Positions 37,973 to 47,149 of a DNA stretch of 64,000 nt are shown here, piece by piece (the first letter of the stretch is position 1; each line of letters opens with the position of its first letter). A model generated the notes under the pieces. That model was not told the origin of the DNA. It was given only the letters and a program-made list of their open reading frames with translations, and searched no databases. Position numbers and translations under genes: made by a program. Source of the stretch: Sulfobacillus benefaciens (GTDB lineage Bacteria; Bacillota; Sulfobacillia; Sulfobacillales; Sulfobacillaceae). The stretch lies in assembly GCA_003023725.1 (NCBI GenBank), contig PXYT01000012.1, positions 42,548-106,547 of the forward strand, in the 5' to 3' direction.

Positions 37973-39193
37973 CTATGCTTTCATGGTCCAAGGCCAAAAT
38001 CCGCTTCTCGCAATCAATTTGCCCTCCGCGTCGAAGACGACGAAGCCCATGAGTCTGTAATCATATTTCCGGGAGTCAGATATGGGATCTTCCCAGCAAA
38101 TATGGATTTGTTGTTCTCCGTGCCGTATGGCGACCCCGGCCGAGTTCATCCGTCCCACTTCCCCTTCTATCGCAAAAAACTCAATGCTCTCTCCAATGCT
38201 GAAATCGGCGAAACGGAGCCGCCATGAAGAGCGAATGGCAGAATCAAGAGAAACCCTCACATACCGGCCGTCAGATTCCCACTCACTATGCACTAAACCA
38301 AAATCCCGATGCAAAATTTTCGCCAAGACATCAGTCTTGGGTCGCGGCACTATCGTCTTCTGTCCCAGAGCAAGCGGCCTAATCTGACCAAATATTTCGC
38401 TGCGGCGCGCGAACGCTTGCAAAAAGGGCTTAATCAATTCCACTTGACTGTCGTGAGTCAGCAGTGATTGCCGTTTCGCCTCCACGACCTCCTCACGATA
38501 ATGTTCGTGCCGCCAGGCAATGAGCGGATAGGATTTTAATGCAGGGGGAGGTTCCATCATGAGTTCGGGATGATAACCCAACGGTAGCGGCCATCCCGTC
38601 CAATGCACCAAATACCCATAGTGCCGCGCCGTTTTAGCCCATCCCAGGCCTTCGGATTGACATTGCAACAAGGCCAGCGTCGCAAACGCCGAAGTCGCCC
38701 AGTGATCCGGATGCTGGTCAACCAACAAAGGAGTAATCAGTATATCGGGGCGGAACATCCTGAATTCTTGACATAACAACTCTACGAGGTTCCGGCCCGT
38801 ATACGGAATCTTATATGTAGGAATGTTGATATAAGGAACGAAGGTCTCTCCTGTTGTTGGACTCTTGAACGGGTCAGCCTCGTCAAAATGCAATAACAGA
38901 TAGTCAAGACCCCCGTCGGGAAATCCAAGACACATGACATCGTCGGAGTTCAGTCCCAAATGCTCCATTGCGTGTTGCGCTTCCAGCTGCCGCTCGTACC
39001 CTAAATGAAGATATTCTTCAGGTGTTACATGAAGAAGAAGATAATAGCGTTCGGCATCTTGCACAAACCCGTCTCCAGCCGTGATAAAAACAACACGCAC
39101 GTCGTCCCCCTTATGTGCCTCGCGATAAATCATTCCTCCAGCTCCCAATCCCTCATCATCGGGGTGGGGAGCTATAACCATGATTCTTGCCAT
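37973..39193 (-). CDS. LmbE/PIG-L family N-acetylglucosaminyl deacetylase-like protein
   Basis: 406 residues. The N-terminal domain (about 1-235) starts with APHPDDEGLGAGG, the zinc-binding PHPDDE motif of the LmbE fold, and has a second zinc-region motif DQHPDHWA near 170. The substrate is unknown; relatives deacetylate GlcNAc-containing small molecules, for example in bacillithiol or mycothiol synthesis. The C-terminal 170 residues are an extension with beta-rich pattern (SWRLRFADFSIG, IHICWEDP) that I do not recognise. It starts 2 bp after the biotin-carrier gene, so it may be cotranscribed with the carboxylase. Confidence 0.85.
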   Translation of the reverse strand: MARIMVIAPHPDDEGLGAGGMIYREAHKGDDVRVVFITAGDGFVQDAERYYLLLHVTPEEYLHLGYERQLEAQHAMEHLGLNSDDVMCLGFPDGGLDYLLLHFDEADPFKSPTTGETFVPYINIPTYKIPYTGRNLVELLCQEFRMFRPDILITPLLVDQHPDHWATSAFATLALLQCQSEGLGWAKTARHYGYLVHWTGWPLPLGYHPELMMEPPPALKSYPLIAWRHEHYREEVVEAKRQSLLTHDSQVELIKPFLQAFARRSEIFGQIRPLALGQKTIVPRPKTDVLAKILHRDFGLVHSEWESDGRYVRVSLDSAIRSSWRLRFADFSIGESIEFFAIEGEVGRMNSAGVAIRHGEQQIHICWEDPISDSRKYDYRLMGFVVFDAEGKLIARSGFWPWTMKA

Positions 39194-39195
39194 GA

Positions 39196-39588
39196 TTACG
39201 CGGGCTCAATAATCACAAGCACTTCATTGGCGTCGACCGCACTGCCCTTTTGTACACGCAAGCTTTTAATTTTGCCGGACACGGGGGCTGTGACTTCATT
39301 CTCCATTTTCATGGCTTCCAAGATAATCAAGACTTGTCCCACGTCCACTCTTTGACCTTCCTGAACCTTAACGTCAAGCACTGCGCCCGGCAATGGGGCT
39401 TCAATAACTGTTTCGCCATCGTGCATAATAACCGGAGCCGATCGCGGAGGTTCAGGTGCCACAATGGGCGGAGTGGTGGAAATCCGTGGTGCCGAAGGCT
39501 GCACAGACAATGGTTCTGTCCCGATCTCTTCGGCCTCGACGTCATACTCTACCCCGTTTACGCGAATACGAAACTTACGAACCGCCAT
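39196..39588 (-). CDS. Biotin carboxyl carrier protein subunit
   Basis: 130 residues from the ATG at 39588 (GAGGAGG upstream). An N-terminal KFRIRVNGVEYDVEAEEI motif, a Pro/Ser/Ala-rich linker (about 30-60), and a C-terminal biotinyl domain with the biotin-accepting Lys in EAMKMENE (about 97). This layout is that of the carrier (gamma) subunit of methylmalonyl-CoA decarboxylase or propionyl-CoA carboxylase type enzymes. The carboxyltransferase lies just upstream. No biotin carboxylase gene is in the window. Confidence 0.92.
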   Translation of the reverse strand: MAVRKFRIRVNGVEYDVEAEEIGTEPLSVQPSAPRISTTPPIVAPEPPRSAPVIMHDGETVIEAPLPGAVLDVKVQEGQRVDVGQVLIILEAMKMENEVTAPVSGKIKSLRVQKGSAVDANEVLVIIEPA

Positions 39589-39642
39589 GAATAGACAAAC
39601 CTCCTCTAGTGGTGAACCAGCGCGCAAGGGTTTCACGATAAG

Positions 39643-39801
39643 CTACCATCCAACCCAGCGCCATGGGCTTTCCTGTGGCCATACTTCGCGAATTCTGACA
39701 TTCGTCGTGCCGTGGGATACATCCTCGACGCACAGCACGGCCGCCATAATGGCTGCCAACACTTCAGGGGATAACTCGTCCAACTCCCGTTCGTCCACCA
39801 T
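39643..39801 (-). CDS. Mini subunit of acyl-CoA carboxylase/decarboxylase (OadG-tail like)
   Basis: 52 residues from the ATG at 39801, after GGAGG (spacing short); a GTG at 39831 is an alternative. The sequence ELSPEVLAAIMAAVLC, then VRIREVW and a final W-rich tail, resembles the soluble end of the gamma/delta small subunits of sodium-pumping decarboxylases (from memory). There is no membrane helix. It lies between the carboxyltransferase and the carrier gene, as such subunits do. Role: probably assembly of the complex. Similarity is short, so only moderately sure. Confidence 0.6.
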   Translation of the reverse strand: MVDERELDELSPEVLAAIMAAVLCVEDVSHGTTNVRIREVWPQESPWRWVGW

Positions 39802-39852
39802 TTTCCTCCACGAATGATTTGTTCGCTCCACGCCTCTTACTTCTCCCTATCC

Positions 39853-41400
39853 CTATAACGGCATATTTCCGTGCTTCTTGTGCGGCCGGTCATCCCGTTT
39901 ATTCATCAAGGTCATGAGGGCACGCGCAATACGCAACCGGGTTTCCCGGGGGTCTATAATCGAATCAATATACCCACGCGAAGCAGCTACATAAGGATTG
40001 GCGAATTCTTCCCGATATTCCTCAGCTTTTTGCTTACGTACGGCTTCGGAATTCTCCGACTGATTAATCTCATCACGGAAAATAATATTCGCGGCCCCTT
40101 CCGGTCCCATCACCGCAATTTCTGCAGTGGGCCAGGCCAAAACCCAGTCAGCGCCGAGAGATTTGCTGCACATGGCCAAGTACGCGCCACCATATGCCTT
40201 CCTCAGAATGACGGTGATTTTTGGCACCGTAGCCTCTGCATAAGCAAACAACACTTTCGCACCATGACGAATAATCCCGCCAAATTCCTGACTGGTGCCG
40301 GGCAAATACCCCGGAGTATCGACGAAAGTCACTATCGGTATATTAAAGGCGTCACAAAATCGCACAAACCGGGCTAGTTTATCGGACGCGTTAATGTCCA
40401 TAGTCCCCGCCAAAACCCGAGGCTGGTTGGCCGCAACGCCGATAACATGTCCCCCAATCCGGGCCAAGCCAATGACCATGTTATCCGCATAGCCTTGCTG
40501 AATTTCCAGAAATGAGCCAGTATCTACAACAGAATGAATAATTCTTTTCACATCATAAGGCTTATTGGTGTCCCGTGGAATAACATCCGTTAATGACCGA
40601 GGCAGTCTGTCCCAGGGATCTTCATCCGAACTGACGGGGGGCAATTCCCGGTTGTTGTTGGGTATATAGGACAACAATCGTCTGACAAGCCGTAATGCTT
40701 CCTCGTCGCTCTCAACCGAAAAATGTGCAACACCACTGAGATGGATATGGGCATCGGCGCCACCCAGTTCCTCACTAGTCACCATCTCACCCGTCACCGT
40801 TTTAATCACTTGGGGTCCAGTAATGAACATTTGCCCTGTTCCCCTTACCATGATAATAAAATCGGTCAACGAGGGCGAGTAGACGGCGCCCCCCGCGCTC
40901 GGCCCCATAATCACCGTTATCTGAGGAATCACTCCCGATGCCCAGGTATTTCGTTTAAAGATTTCCCCATAGCCTGCTAGAGCATCCACGCCTTCTTGAA
41001 TGCGAGCCCCGCCCGAATCGTTCAAGCCGATTATCGGATTACCGGTTTTTAAGGCTAAATCTTGAAGCCTTTGAATTTTTTGGGCATGCATCTCACCCAG
41101 TGAACCGCCTGCAACGGTAAAATCTTGGGAATACACATAGACGACACGGCCATCAATACGACCCGTTCCCGTTACCACCGCATCGGACGGAATGTTCTGT
41201 TTCTCCAGGCCAAAGAACGTGGAACGGTGACGAACATGGGCTCCGATTTCTTCAAAAGTTTCAGCGTCCAGCAACACCGCTATGCGTTCCCGTGCTGTTA
41301 ATTTTCCAGCTTGGTGTTGCTTCTTCACCCGGGCACTTCCGCCCATTTCTTCAATCGCTTGCTGACGGCGCCTTAATTCCTCTATCGGATCCTGATCCAC
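39853..41400 (-). CDS. Acyl-CoA carboxylase carboxyltransferase (propionyl-CoA carboxylase beta / MmdA type)
   Basis: 515 residues, both crotonase-like halves. The start MDQDPIEELRRRQQ is normal. Seen: LTARERIAVLLD, the oxyanion region GGSLGEMHAQK and NDSGGARIQEG (about 128-138), a GPSAGGAVYSP motif (about 169), and in the second half FVDTPGYLPGTSQE and KAYGGAYLAM. It transfers carboxyl between biotin and an acyl-CoA, most likely propionyl-CoA or methylmalonyl-CoA. Whether it works as a carboxylase or decarboxylase cannot be read from sequence. It heads the gene set with the mini subunit, carrier and LmbE gene. Confidence 0.93.
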   Translation of the reverse strand: MDQDPIEELRRRQQAIEEMGGSARVKKQHQAGKLTARERIAVLLDAETFEEIGAHVRHRSTFFGLEKQNIPSDAVVTGTGRIDGRVVYVYSQDFTVAGGSLGEMHAQKIQRLQDLALKTGNPIIGLNDSGGARIQEGVDALAGYGEIFKRNTWASGVIPQITVIMGPSAGGAVYSPSLTDFIIMVRGTGQMFITGPQVIKTVTGEMVTSEELGGADAHIHLSGVAHFSVESDEEALRLVRRLLSYIPNNNRELPPVSSDEDPWDRLPRSLTDVIPRDTNKPYDVKRIIHSVVDTGSFLEIQQGYADNMVIGLARIGGHVIGVAANQPRVLAGTMDINASDKLARFVRFCDAFNIPIVTFVDTPGYLPGTSQEFGGIIRHGAKVLFAYAEATVPKITVILRKAYGGAYLAMCSKSLGADWVLAWPTAEIAVMGPEGAANIIFRDEINQSENSEAVRKQKAEEYREEFANPYVAASRGYIDSIIDPRETRLRIARALMTLMNKRDDRPHKKHGNMPL

Positions 41401-41456
41401 CCAAAAACCTCCTCAAAGGGTCCGCATCGCGAGAACCCTTTGCTGCATCCTTTGTT

Positions 41457-42710
41457 CTATTTGAGCCAGCCGCGGTATCGCATAGCTTGTGCTATCCGTT
41501 CCACCGCCACTAAATACGCGGCTTTACGTAAGGTTACCCCAAAACGTTCATGCATAGTATGCATTTCTGCCATAGCCTTTGACATATATTCTTCTAATCG
41601 GCCATTCACTTCATCCTCTGACCAATAGAACCGCGTCTGGTTCTGAACCCATTCAAAATATGATACTGTCACCCCGCCCGAATTGCCTAAAACGTCGGGA
41701 ATAACCATGATACCTTTTTCGAACAAAATATGATCGGCCTCCGGGGTGGTAGGCCCATTAGCCCCTTCGCCAACAATGCGAGCCCGGATATTCGGTGCGT
41801 TATCCGCCGTGATTTGGTTCTCCAAAGCGGCGGGAAACAAAATGTCCACCGGAAGTTCCAACAATTCACTGTTCCGAATGGGCTCAGCGTGAGGGTAGCC
41901 CTTGAGACGCCGGTTCGTGCGCTTATATTCCAACAAATCCGGGATATCAATGCCCGCCGGATTATATAGTCCTCCGTCCTTGTCCGATACCGCCACGATG
42001 CTGGCTCCCATGTCGTAGGCAATTTCGGCGGCGACCGACCCTACGTTACCAAAGCCTTGAATCGCTATCCGACTCTTGGCAAAATTAATTCCCAGTTCCG
42101 TTGCCAATTGTCTAGTGGCAAACACCAGGCCTCGGCCGGTGGCCTCCACGCGACCCGCCGACCCGCCAATGATGATTGGTTTTCCTGTAATCAAACCAAA
42201 GGTGTTTTCCCCCCGAATACGGGAGTACTCGTCGACCATCCACGCCATGATTTGAGGATTGGTGGAAACATCGGGTGCCGGAATGTCTTTGTCGGGTCCT
42301 ATGACCAAACTTACCGCACGGATGTACTCACGACTTAACCGTTCAATTTCGCTTTCAGACAATTGGTCGACATCACAAGCAATTCCGCCTTTCCCGCCCC
42401 CATATGGAAGGCCCAGCAATGCACACTTGACGCTCATCCACATGGCTAACGCCTTCACTTCGTCCATTGTGACAGACGAATGAAAACGCAGACCACCCTT
42501 TGTCGGTCCTAGCGCGTCGTTGTGCTGAACCCGGTAACCATTGAACACTTGTAAAGAGCCATCGTCCCGAATAAAAGGGACTGCCACTTCGAATGAACGG
42601 AGTGGCTGTTTAAGAATCTCGTATACTGCGGGCTCAAGACCAAGTGTATCGACAGCTTCCTTGAAAGCTTGCTGTGCCCGCAAAAATGGGTTAAGTGACG
42701 AATCCGCCAC
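41457..42710 (-). CDS. gdhA: Glutamate dehydrogenase (Glu/Leu/Phe/Val dehydrogenase family)
   Basis: 417 residues. Interconverts glutamate with 2-oxoglutarate and ammonium. Seen: GPTKGGLRFH (about 67-76), the catalytic Lys region PYGGGKGGIACD (about 102-113), the Rossmann GFGNVGSVAAEIA (about 220), and VGEGANGPTTPEAD (about 320). Length fits GDH rather than shorter leucine dehydrogenases. Coenzyme use is not clear from sequence. A TGCTATAAT promoter element sits about 57 bp upstream. It has its own promoter, and mmdA follows after 56 bp. Confidence 0.93.
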   Translation of the reverse strand: MADSSLNPFLRAQQAFKEAVDTLGLEPAVYEILKQPLRSFEVAVPFIRDDGSLQVFNGYRVQHNDALGPTKGGLRFHSSVTMDEVKALAMWMSVKCALLGLPYGGGKGGIACDVDQLSESEIERLSREYIRAVSLVIGPDKDIPAPDVSTNPQIMAWMVDEYSRIRGENTFGLITGKPIIIGGSAGRVEATGRGLVFATRQLATELGINFAKSRIAIQGFGNVGSVAAEIAYDMGASIVAVSDKDGGLYNPAGIDIPDLLEYKRTNRRLKGYPHAEPIRNSELLELPVDILFPAALENQITADNAPNIRARIVGEGANGPTTPEADHILFEKGIMVIPDVLGNSGGVTVSYFEWVQNQTRFYWSEDEVNGRLEEYMSKAMAEMHTMHERFGVTLRKAAYLVAVERIAQAMRYRGWLK

Positions 42711-42766
42711 TATTTCCGCCTCCCCAATTATGTCTCGTTGAACTCCCTTTATGAGAATTCGCCCGT

Positions 42767-42772
42767 ATTATA
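42767..42772 (-). promoter_or_regulatory. Extended -10 element of gdhA
   Basis: TATAAT preceded by TGC on the minus strand (TGCTATAAT), an extended -10 form. No good -35 is seen at 17 nt. It is placed about 57 bp before the gdhA ATG. Confidence 0.6.
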
Positions 42773-42823
42773 GCACACCTCGGGACATAACTCAGGCGGG
42801 ATTCAAAGTGTTGATAGCCGTGA

Positions 42824-43072
42824 TTAGGAATCCTGATATTTTCCCCCGACAGCGGTTTTTAAGACGTCGATACGCACATTGTCCGCGACCTGCAAGACGA
42901 CCCGTTTATCATCCACTTGCACTACGGTCCCGATCACGCCGCCCACCGTCACGACCCGATCCCCTTTTTGTAAACTCTTCTGCAGTTGCTGGCGATTTTT
43001 TTGGTTACGGGACTGCTGTGTGAACATCCAAATGGTCATACCAATTAATACCGCAAAAAAAATCCAATACAA
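42824..43072 (-). CDS. yajC: Preprotein translocase accessory subunit YajC
   Basis: 82 residues. One N-terminal transmembrane helix (about 2-20) and a short cytoplasmic domain with KGDRVVTVGGVIGTVVQV and DNVRIDVLKTAV, the YajC pattern. It associates with SecDF. In many bacteria it follows ruvB-queA-tgt; here a SigI/RsgI pair stands in that interval. secD and secF are not in the window. Confidence 0.94.
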   Translation of the reverse strand: MYWIFFAVLIGMTIWMFTQQSRNQKNRQQLQKSLQKGDRVVTVGGVIGTVVQVDDKRVVLQVADNVRIDVLKTAVGGKYQDS

Positions 43073-43210
43073 GGAACTCGTATGTGTGCCCGTGTCAATC
43101 TCCCCATTTCTTGCCGGAATCGCTTCATCGCGACATGCCAGCTCTTCACCCCATATTCTTACAGATCATGGTCCATTTACGCAACTATGGTGCGTACTTC
43201 ATCAGAAAGC

Positions 43211-44263
43211 CTAATGCAGGTGATGAAAAACCCTCATATTCACCACAGGCGCAGCACCGAATGGCCGCTTTTTCTTCATAAGGTGAGGTGCTCCGCCGTT
43301 TGCCATTGTTATTCCCTTGGTTCCCGCAACACCGGAATGATGAGGGGAACCGTGTGTGCACCCGAGGTCTGCCCCATTTCTGACCGACGCCGTGCTTAGG
43401 GGAGGCCGTGGCGAAGGAGGCAGGATTCGGGGATCGGATGGGGAGGAACGGGTAACCAAAGGAACAGGGTCATGAGATCGGAACAGAGGCTTGGCTGAAG
43501 CCTTGATCGGAGAAATAGGGAGTGGTCGCGGCGGGTGCAACTTTCTCTTCAGCAGTACACTTAACGGAGATTGTTGAAGTTTTCGGTAACTTACGGAGGA
43601 CGGAGGTATTGAGCCCTGGTCTTCTTTCCACAGAAGATAGCGGCCCACTGAAACATCACGGTCAGCAAAGTGCCTCAGAGTCTTGTGAGTCACCATGGTC
43701 ACCGAAATGAGCTGCCCGTGCCAGGCACCGTGACCACTGAGTAATTTTCGCTCAGCGTAGCACAGTTTTGAGAACCATCCAAAATGCGACGTGTGGGACA
43801 CCGCCCCTAATACAACATATGATCTTTTCGCGGTAAGATACCCATCTCGTTGTGCCCAGCGGGTCACTTTATCGAGTGCCTGCCTAATAGGCAGCCCCTG
43901 CAGCGAGATTTGTTGCAGAAGTTTTTTGCCTGACGGGTCCAAAGCTGAGGTTTGCAAAACAACCGGAGCACTTCCTCCTACAACCATGTTGATGCTGGGC
44001 TTGATGTCAATGCTCAAAACCGCCGTCGCTAGTGGGGAAGGCTGGGACAAGTAGGCGTTGAGTCCCATGATGATAGAAGCCAGAGCCGTGATCGCCCCCA
44101 ACGCTCTCTTCACGGGCTGAAAATTCTGCAGTGTAGACAGATCGATTTCCTGACCAACCACGAGTTTTTTCTGGTTCAGTTTGACTCGCTTGAACTGTCC
44201 GCCAGCCACTAGCACCGTCGCGCGATGCTTGTCCACGGCAATAACAACCGCTCTTACTCCCAT
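43211..44263 (-). CDS. rsgI: Anti-sigma-I factor, RsgI-like membrane protein
   Basis: 350 residues. The N-terminal RsgI domain (about 1-50; VIAVDKHRATVLVAGGQFKRVK) binds SigI in the cytoplasm. Then one transmembrane helix (about 54-73) and an outer domain with LSIDIKPSINMVV, the conserved beta motif of RsgI proteins. The last 130 residues are Pro/Ser/Arg-rich without a recognisable carbohydrate-binding or protease domain. It follows sigI by 3 bp. It should hold SigI until a stress or envelope signal releases it. The N-terminal call is good; the role of the C-terminal tail is unknown. Confidence 0.85.
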   Translation of the reverse strand: MGVRAVVIAVDKHRATVLVAGGQFKRVKLNQKKLVVGQEIDLSTLQNFQPVKRALGAITALASIIMGLNAYLSQPSPLATAVLSIDIKPSINMVVGGSAPVVLQTSALDPSGKKLLQQISLQGLPIRQALDKVTRWAQRDGYLTAKRSYVVLGAVSHTSHFGWFSKLCYAERKLLSGHGAWHGQLISVTMVTHKTLRHFADRDVSVGRYLLWKEDQGSIPPSSVSYRKLQQSPLSVLLKRKLHPPRPLPISPIKASAKPLFRSHDPVPLVTRSSPSDPRILPPSPRPPLSTASVRNGADLGCTHGSPHHSGVAGTKGITMANGGAPHLMKKKRPFGAAPVVNMRVFHHLH

Positions 44264-44266
44264 AAC

Positions 44267-45010
44267 TTACTCACCCCGTATTCGATCCAACACGAAACTT
44301 CGCAAATATGGCAGGTCGGAAATCAAAATAACAACTACCGCTATAATATATTTTCGATGACGTTCCAAGGTTTTGCGGGTAATTCCCGGATGTTTGGCCA
44401 ATTCTTTTAAGGGCAGTTCCTTCTTTTGTTCCAAATACCCGCGATAGGGTGGGGTACCGGCGATAAGCTGCCCAATGTGAATTGACCGATTGCGTGCGTC
44501 CTGGTGTTTGGGTGATAACTTTGGAAGTTCCGCCAGGGAAATTCCATAGGATTTCAACTTCTCCCGCAATTCGATAATCTCATACATCCGATTTTCATCA
44601 TCCTGAGCCGTTGTCCATTGCTCTTGTGCCAAACCATCAACCTGGGCTGACAGCGCGTACCCTTCGCTATCCTCTCGCTCCAATTCACTCAGAGATATCT
44701 CTTGAAAGCGCGATTTTTGGTGACGAAAATGATCTATCAGACGACGGGAAATGACCGTCCGGGCAAAGGCTAAAAAGGTTCCTTTCCCTTCACTGTAAGC
44801 GGAAATCGCCTCGTTGAAAGCTAACAGTGCCACAGATATTTCTTCGTCCTGGCCCGGAGTCAGATAGCGTCCCGCTGATTGACTCGCCACCTTCAGAACA
44901 AATGGCGTAAAATCATCAATCAACTGGTTACGAGCTTCAATATCGCCCGCTTGCGCCAAAGCCAATAAGGCCGGAGGTCTGACACGCCGTTGCGGCAAGC
45001 CAAATCCCAT
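44267..45010 (-). CDS. sigI: RNA polymerase sigma factor of the SigI family
   Basis: 247 residues. Region 2 matches the SigI pattern: LLALAQAGDIEARNQLI (near residue 16), ALLAFNEAISAYSEGKGTFL with FARTVISRRLIDHFR. The C-terminal domain has a variable segment and an HTH ending ITRKTLERHRKYIIA. Heat or cell-wall linked in bacilli and clostridia. Its partner rsgI is next, 3 bp downstream. The gene starts 23 bp after ruvB ends and may share its transcript. Confidence 0.88.
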   Translation of the reverse strand: MGFGLPQRRVRPPALLALAQAGDIEARNQLIDDFTPFVLKVASQSAGRYLTPGQDEEISVALLAFNEAISAYSEGKGTFLAFARTVISRRLIDHFRHQKSRFQEISLSELEREDSEGYALSAQVDGLAQEQWTTAQDDENRMYEIIELREKLKSYGISLAELPKLSPKHQDARNRSIHIGQLIAGTPPYRGYLEQKKELPLKELAKHPGITRKTLERHRKYIIAVVVILISDLPYLRSFVLDRIRGE

Positions 45011-45033
45011 GGGCCCTCACCTCCAAGAAAATC

Positions 45034-46059
45034 TCATTGTTCAGGAGTATCGCCGTCAAATAATCCGGCATTGGCCGGAATCCCAAGATGCTGATATGCC
45101 CTTAATGTCAACACACGGCCACGCGGCGTCCGTTGCAAGAATCCTTGTTGCAACAAATAAGGCTCCACAACCTCTTCAATGGTTCCGCTTTCTTCTCCCA
45201 CCACAGCGGACAACGTTTCGAGGCCGACAGGTCCTCCCTGATATCGTTCCGCAATCGACTGGAGAAGACGACGATCAACCTGATCCAGTCCAAAATGGTC
45301 CACATCCAGCAAATCTAGTGCCTCGATGGCGATGACATGCGTGATCTGCCCTGTGGCCCGGACTTGAGCATAATCCCTAATCCGCTTGAGTAACCGATTC
45401 GCGACCCGGGGTGTGCCCCGGCTTCGCCGGGATATTTCATGAGCCGCCTCGGGGTCAATTGGAATTCCCAAAACCCGTGCGGAGCGGTCAATGATACGGG
45501 ATAGTTCCGAAGCCTCGTAAAAGTCCAAATGCAGCAACACCCCAAAACGATCCCGAAGGGGTGATGCCAGCAATCCCGGTCGCGTGGTAGCCCCGATAAG
45601 CGTAAATCGCGGCAAATCTAGACGCACTGAACGGGCCGCAGGACCTTTGCCCAGAACCAGATCGAGGGCAAAATCTTCCATGGCAGAGTATAAAACCTCC
45701 TCCACAGCTCTGGGCAATCGGTGGATTTCATCAATGAATAACACATCGTGCTCATTCAAATTGGTCAAAATGGACGCCAAATCACCCGGGCGATCAATAG
45801 CCGGCCCGGTAGTGTAACGGATCGCGACGCCCAATTCACTGGCAATGATGTGGGCCAACGTCGTCTTACCCAAGCCAGGGGGACCATATAAAAGAACATG
45901 GTCCAGGGCCTCTTTTCGCGCCACACTGGCCTGAATAAAAATGGTCAATTTTTCCTTAAGCTCTTCTTGACCAATATATTCTTCAAGCCGGCTTGGACGC
46001 AACTTTAATTCATATTCGCCTTCTTGCAAGTTCTGACTTGAAATGACGCGATCCTCCAC
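45034..46059 (-). CDS. ruvB: Holliday junction branch migration helicase RuvB
   Basis: 341 residues, AAA+ motor. Seen: [12 protein letters not shown], Walker [14 protein letters not shown] (about 59-71), Walker [11 protein letters not shown] (about 109), the sensor GATTRPGLL and [11 protein letters not shown], the C-terminal winged helix ([15 protein letters not shown]) and RTPRGRVLT. Works with RuvA. It follows ruvA by 12 bp. Confidence 0.97.
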   Translation of the reverse strand: MEDRVISSQNLQEGEYELKLRPSRLEEYIGQEELKEKLTIFIQASVARKEALDHVLLYGPPGLGKTTLAHIIASELGVAIRYTTGPAIDRPGDLASILTNLNEHDVLFIDEIHRLPRAVEEVLYSAMEDFALDLVLGKGPAARSVRLDLPRFTLIGATTRPGLLASPLRDRFGVLLHLDFYEASELSRIIDRSARVLGIPIDPEAAHEISRRSRGTPRVANRLLKRIRDYAQVRATGQITHVIAIEALDLLDVDHFGLDQVDRRLLQSIAERYQGGPVGLETLSAVVGEESGTIEEVVEPYLLQQGFLQRTPRGRVLTLRAYQHLGIPANAGLFDGDTPEQ

Positions 46060-46071
46060 GGTTGTTCCCCC

Positions 46072-46659
46072 TTAATGCCTGTCCAGCGTGCGAAGCGCCT
46101 GGCGAATACGTGACGCCAAATCTCCTTCCGCCGGGACTTGCCGGGCTGCAGACTCTGCTTCTTCCCGGGAATAGCCCAGTGCCATCAGACCTCCTACGAC
46201 GTCATCCTCAGTTCTTGGCGTATCGGACGCTGGTTGAGTCGATTGCTTGCGTGGACGGTTCTCCCATTGGCCCGACAACTCCAGCTGAATCCTTTGTGCT
46301 AATTTCGTGCCCACACCCGGTGCTTGTTTTATGCGCTCCCAATCCCCATTGAAAACAGCGCTTTCGAGGCCATCAATGCCCAGTGCTCCCAATACCGATA
46401 AAGCCCCCTTGATACCCAGTCCTCCGACGCTCAACAGATCCAAAAATATCTGTCTCTCATCCGCCGTGGCAAATCCCACCAAGCGCCAGTTGTCTTCGCG
46501 CACAGCAAGATGTGTATACAAATGAACCTCGTGGCCGATGCCAGGAAGTTGCTCATGAGTCATGCGGGACACCTCAACCAAAAACCCGATACCGTGCACA
46601 TTGAGTGTGCAGGTATTGCCGTCCTTGTAAAGCACGGTCCCAATAAGATCACTAATCAC
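46072..46659 (-). CDS. ruvA: Holliday junction DNA-binding protein RuvA
   Basis: 195 residues. OB domain (about 1-62), helix-hairpin-helix region with LLSVGGLGIKGALSVLG and APGVGTKLAQRIQLEL, a variable linker (about 133-145) and the C-terminal domain III that contacts RuvB (ALGYSREEAESAARQV). It recognises four-way junctions and loads RuvB. The start overlaps ruvC by 8 bp. Confidence 0.96.
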   Translation of the reverse strand: MISDLIGTVLYKDGNTCTLNVHGIGFLVEVSRMTHEQLPGIGHEVHLYTHLAVREDNWRLVGFATADERQIFLDLLSVGGLGIKGALSVLGALGIDGLESAVFNGDWERIKQAPGVGTKLAQRIQLELSGQWENRPRKQSTQPASDTPRTEDDVVGGLMALGYSREEAESAARQVPAEGDLASRIRQALRTLDRH

Positions 46660-47149
46660 GAAGAACCTCCTGGTATCTCACCCATTCTATGCCCGTCATG
46701 GCAATCGCCAAAGCATCCGCTGCGTCATCAGGTGTGGGGATTTGCGACAAATGCAGTAGCCGTGCGACCATTATTTGAACCTGATGCTTGTCGGCTCTCC
46801 CATATCCGGTTACCGTCTGTTTGACTTCACTGGGCGCCATTTCCACCATTGGCACCTTGCAATGCCTCAAAGCCAGTAAAGTAACCCCGCGCGCTTGGCC
46901 GACGGCCAGCGCCGTTTTGGTGTTTTGTCCGAAAAATAATTTTTCTACGGCACCGTATTGAGGTTCATAACGCTCAATAATGTCCAGCAGATTGGCATAA
47001 ATTAGCTCTAGTCTTTGTGACGCATCCATACTGCTCGGTGTCACGATGGCACCATAATCCACCGCCTTGCTGCTATAATTATCTTTCTCCACAACGGCCC
47101 ACCCGCAAATGGCCGTTCCCGGATCAATTCCCAGTATCCTCACACTCAC
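46652..47149 (-). CDS. ruvC: Holliday junction resolvase RuvC
   Basis: 165 residues from a GTG at 47149; GTG at 47143 is nearly as good. The open frame to 47356 is not conserved. Active-site acids are visible: Asp in ILGIDPGTAICGW (residue 8), Glu in VEKLFFGQN (about 69) and Asp pair in DDAADALAIA (about 141). The GGAGGG upstream is about 20 bases from the start, so the translation signal is weak. ruvC-ruvA-ruvB form one operon. Confidence 0.92.
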   Translation of the reverse strand: MSVRILGIDPGTAICGWAVVEKDNYSSKAVDYGAIVTPSSMDASQRLELIYANLLDIIERYEPQYGAVEKLFFGQNTKTALAVGQARGVTLLALRHCKVPMVEMAPSEVKQTVTGYGRADKHQVQIMVARLLHLSQIPTPDDAADALAIAMTGIEWVRYQEVLRD

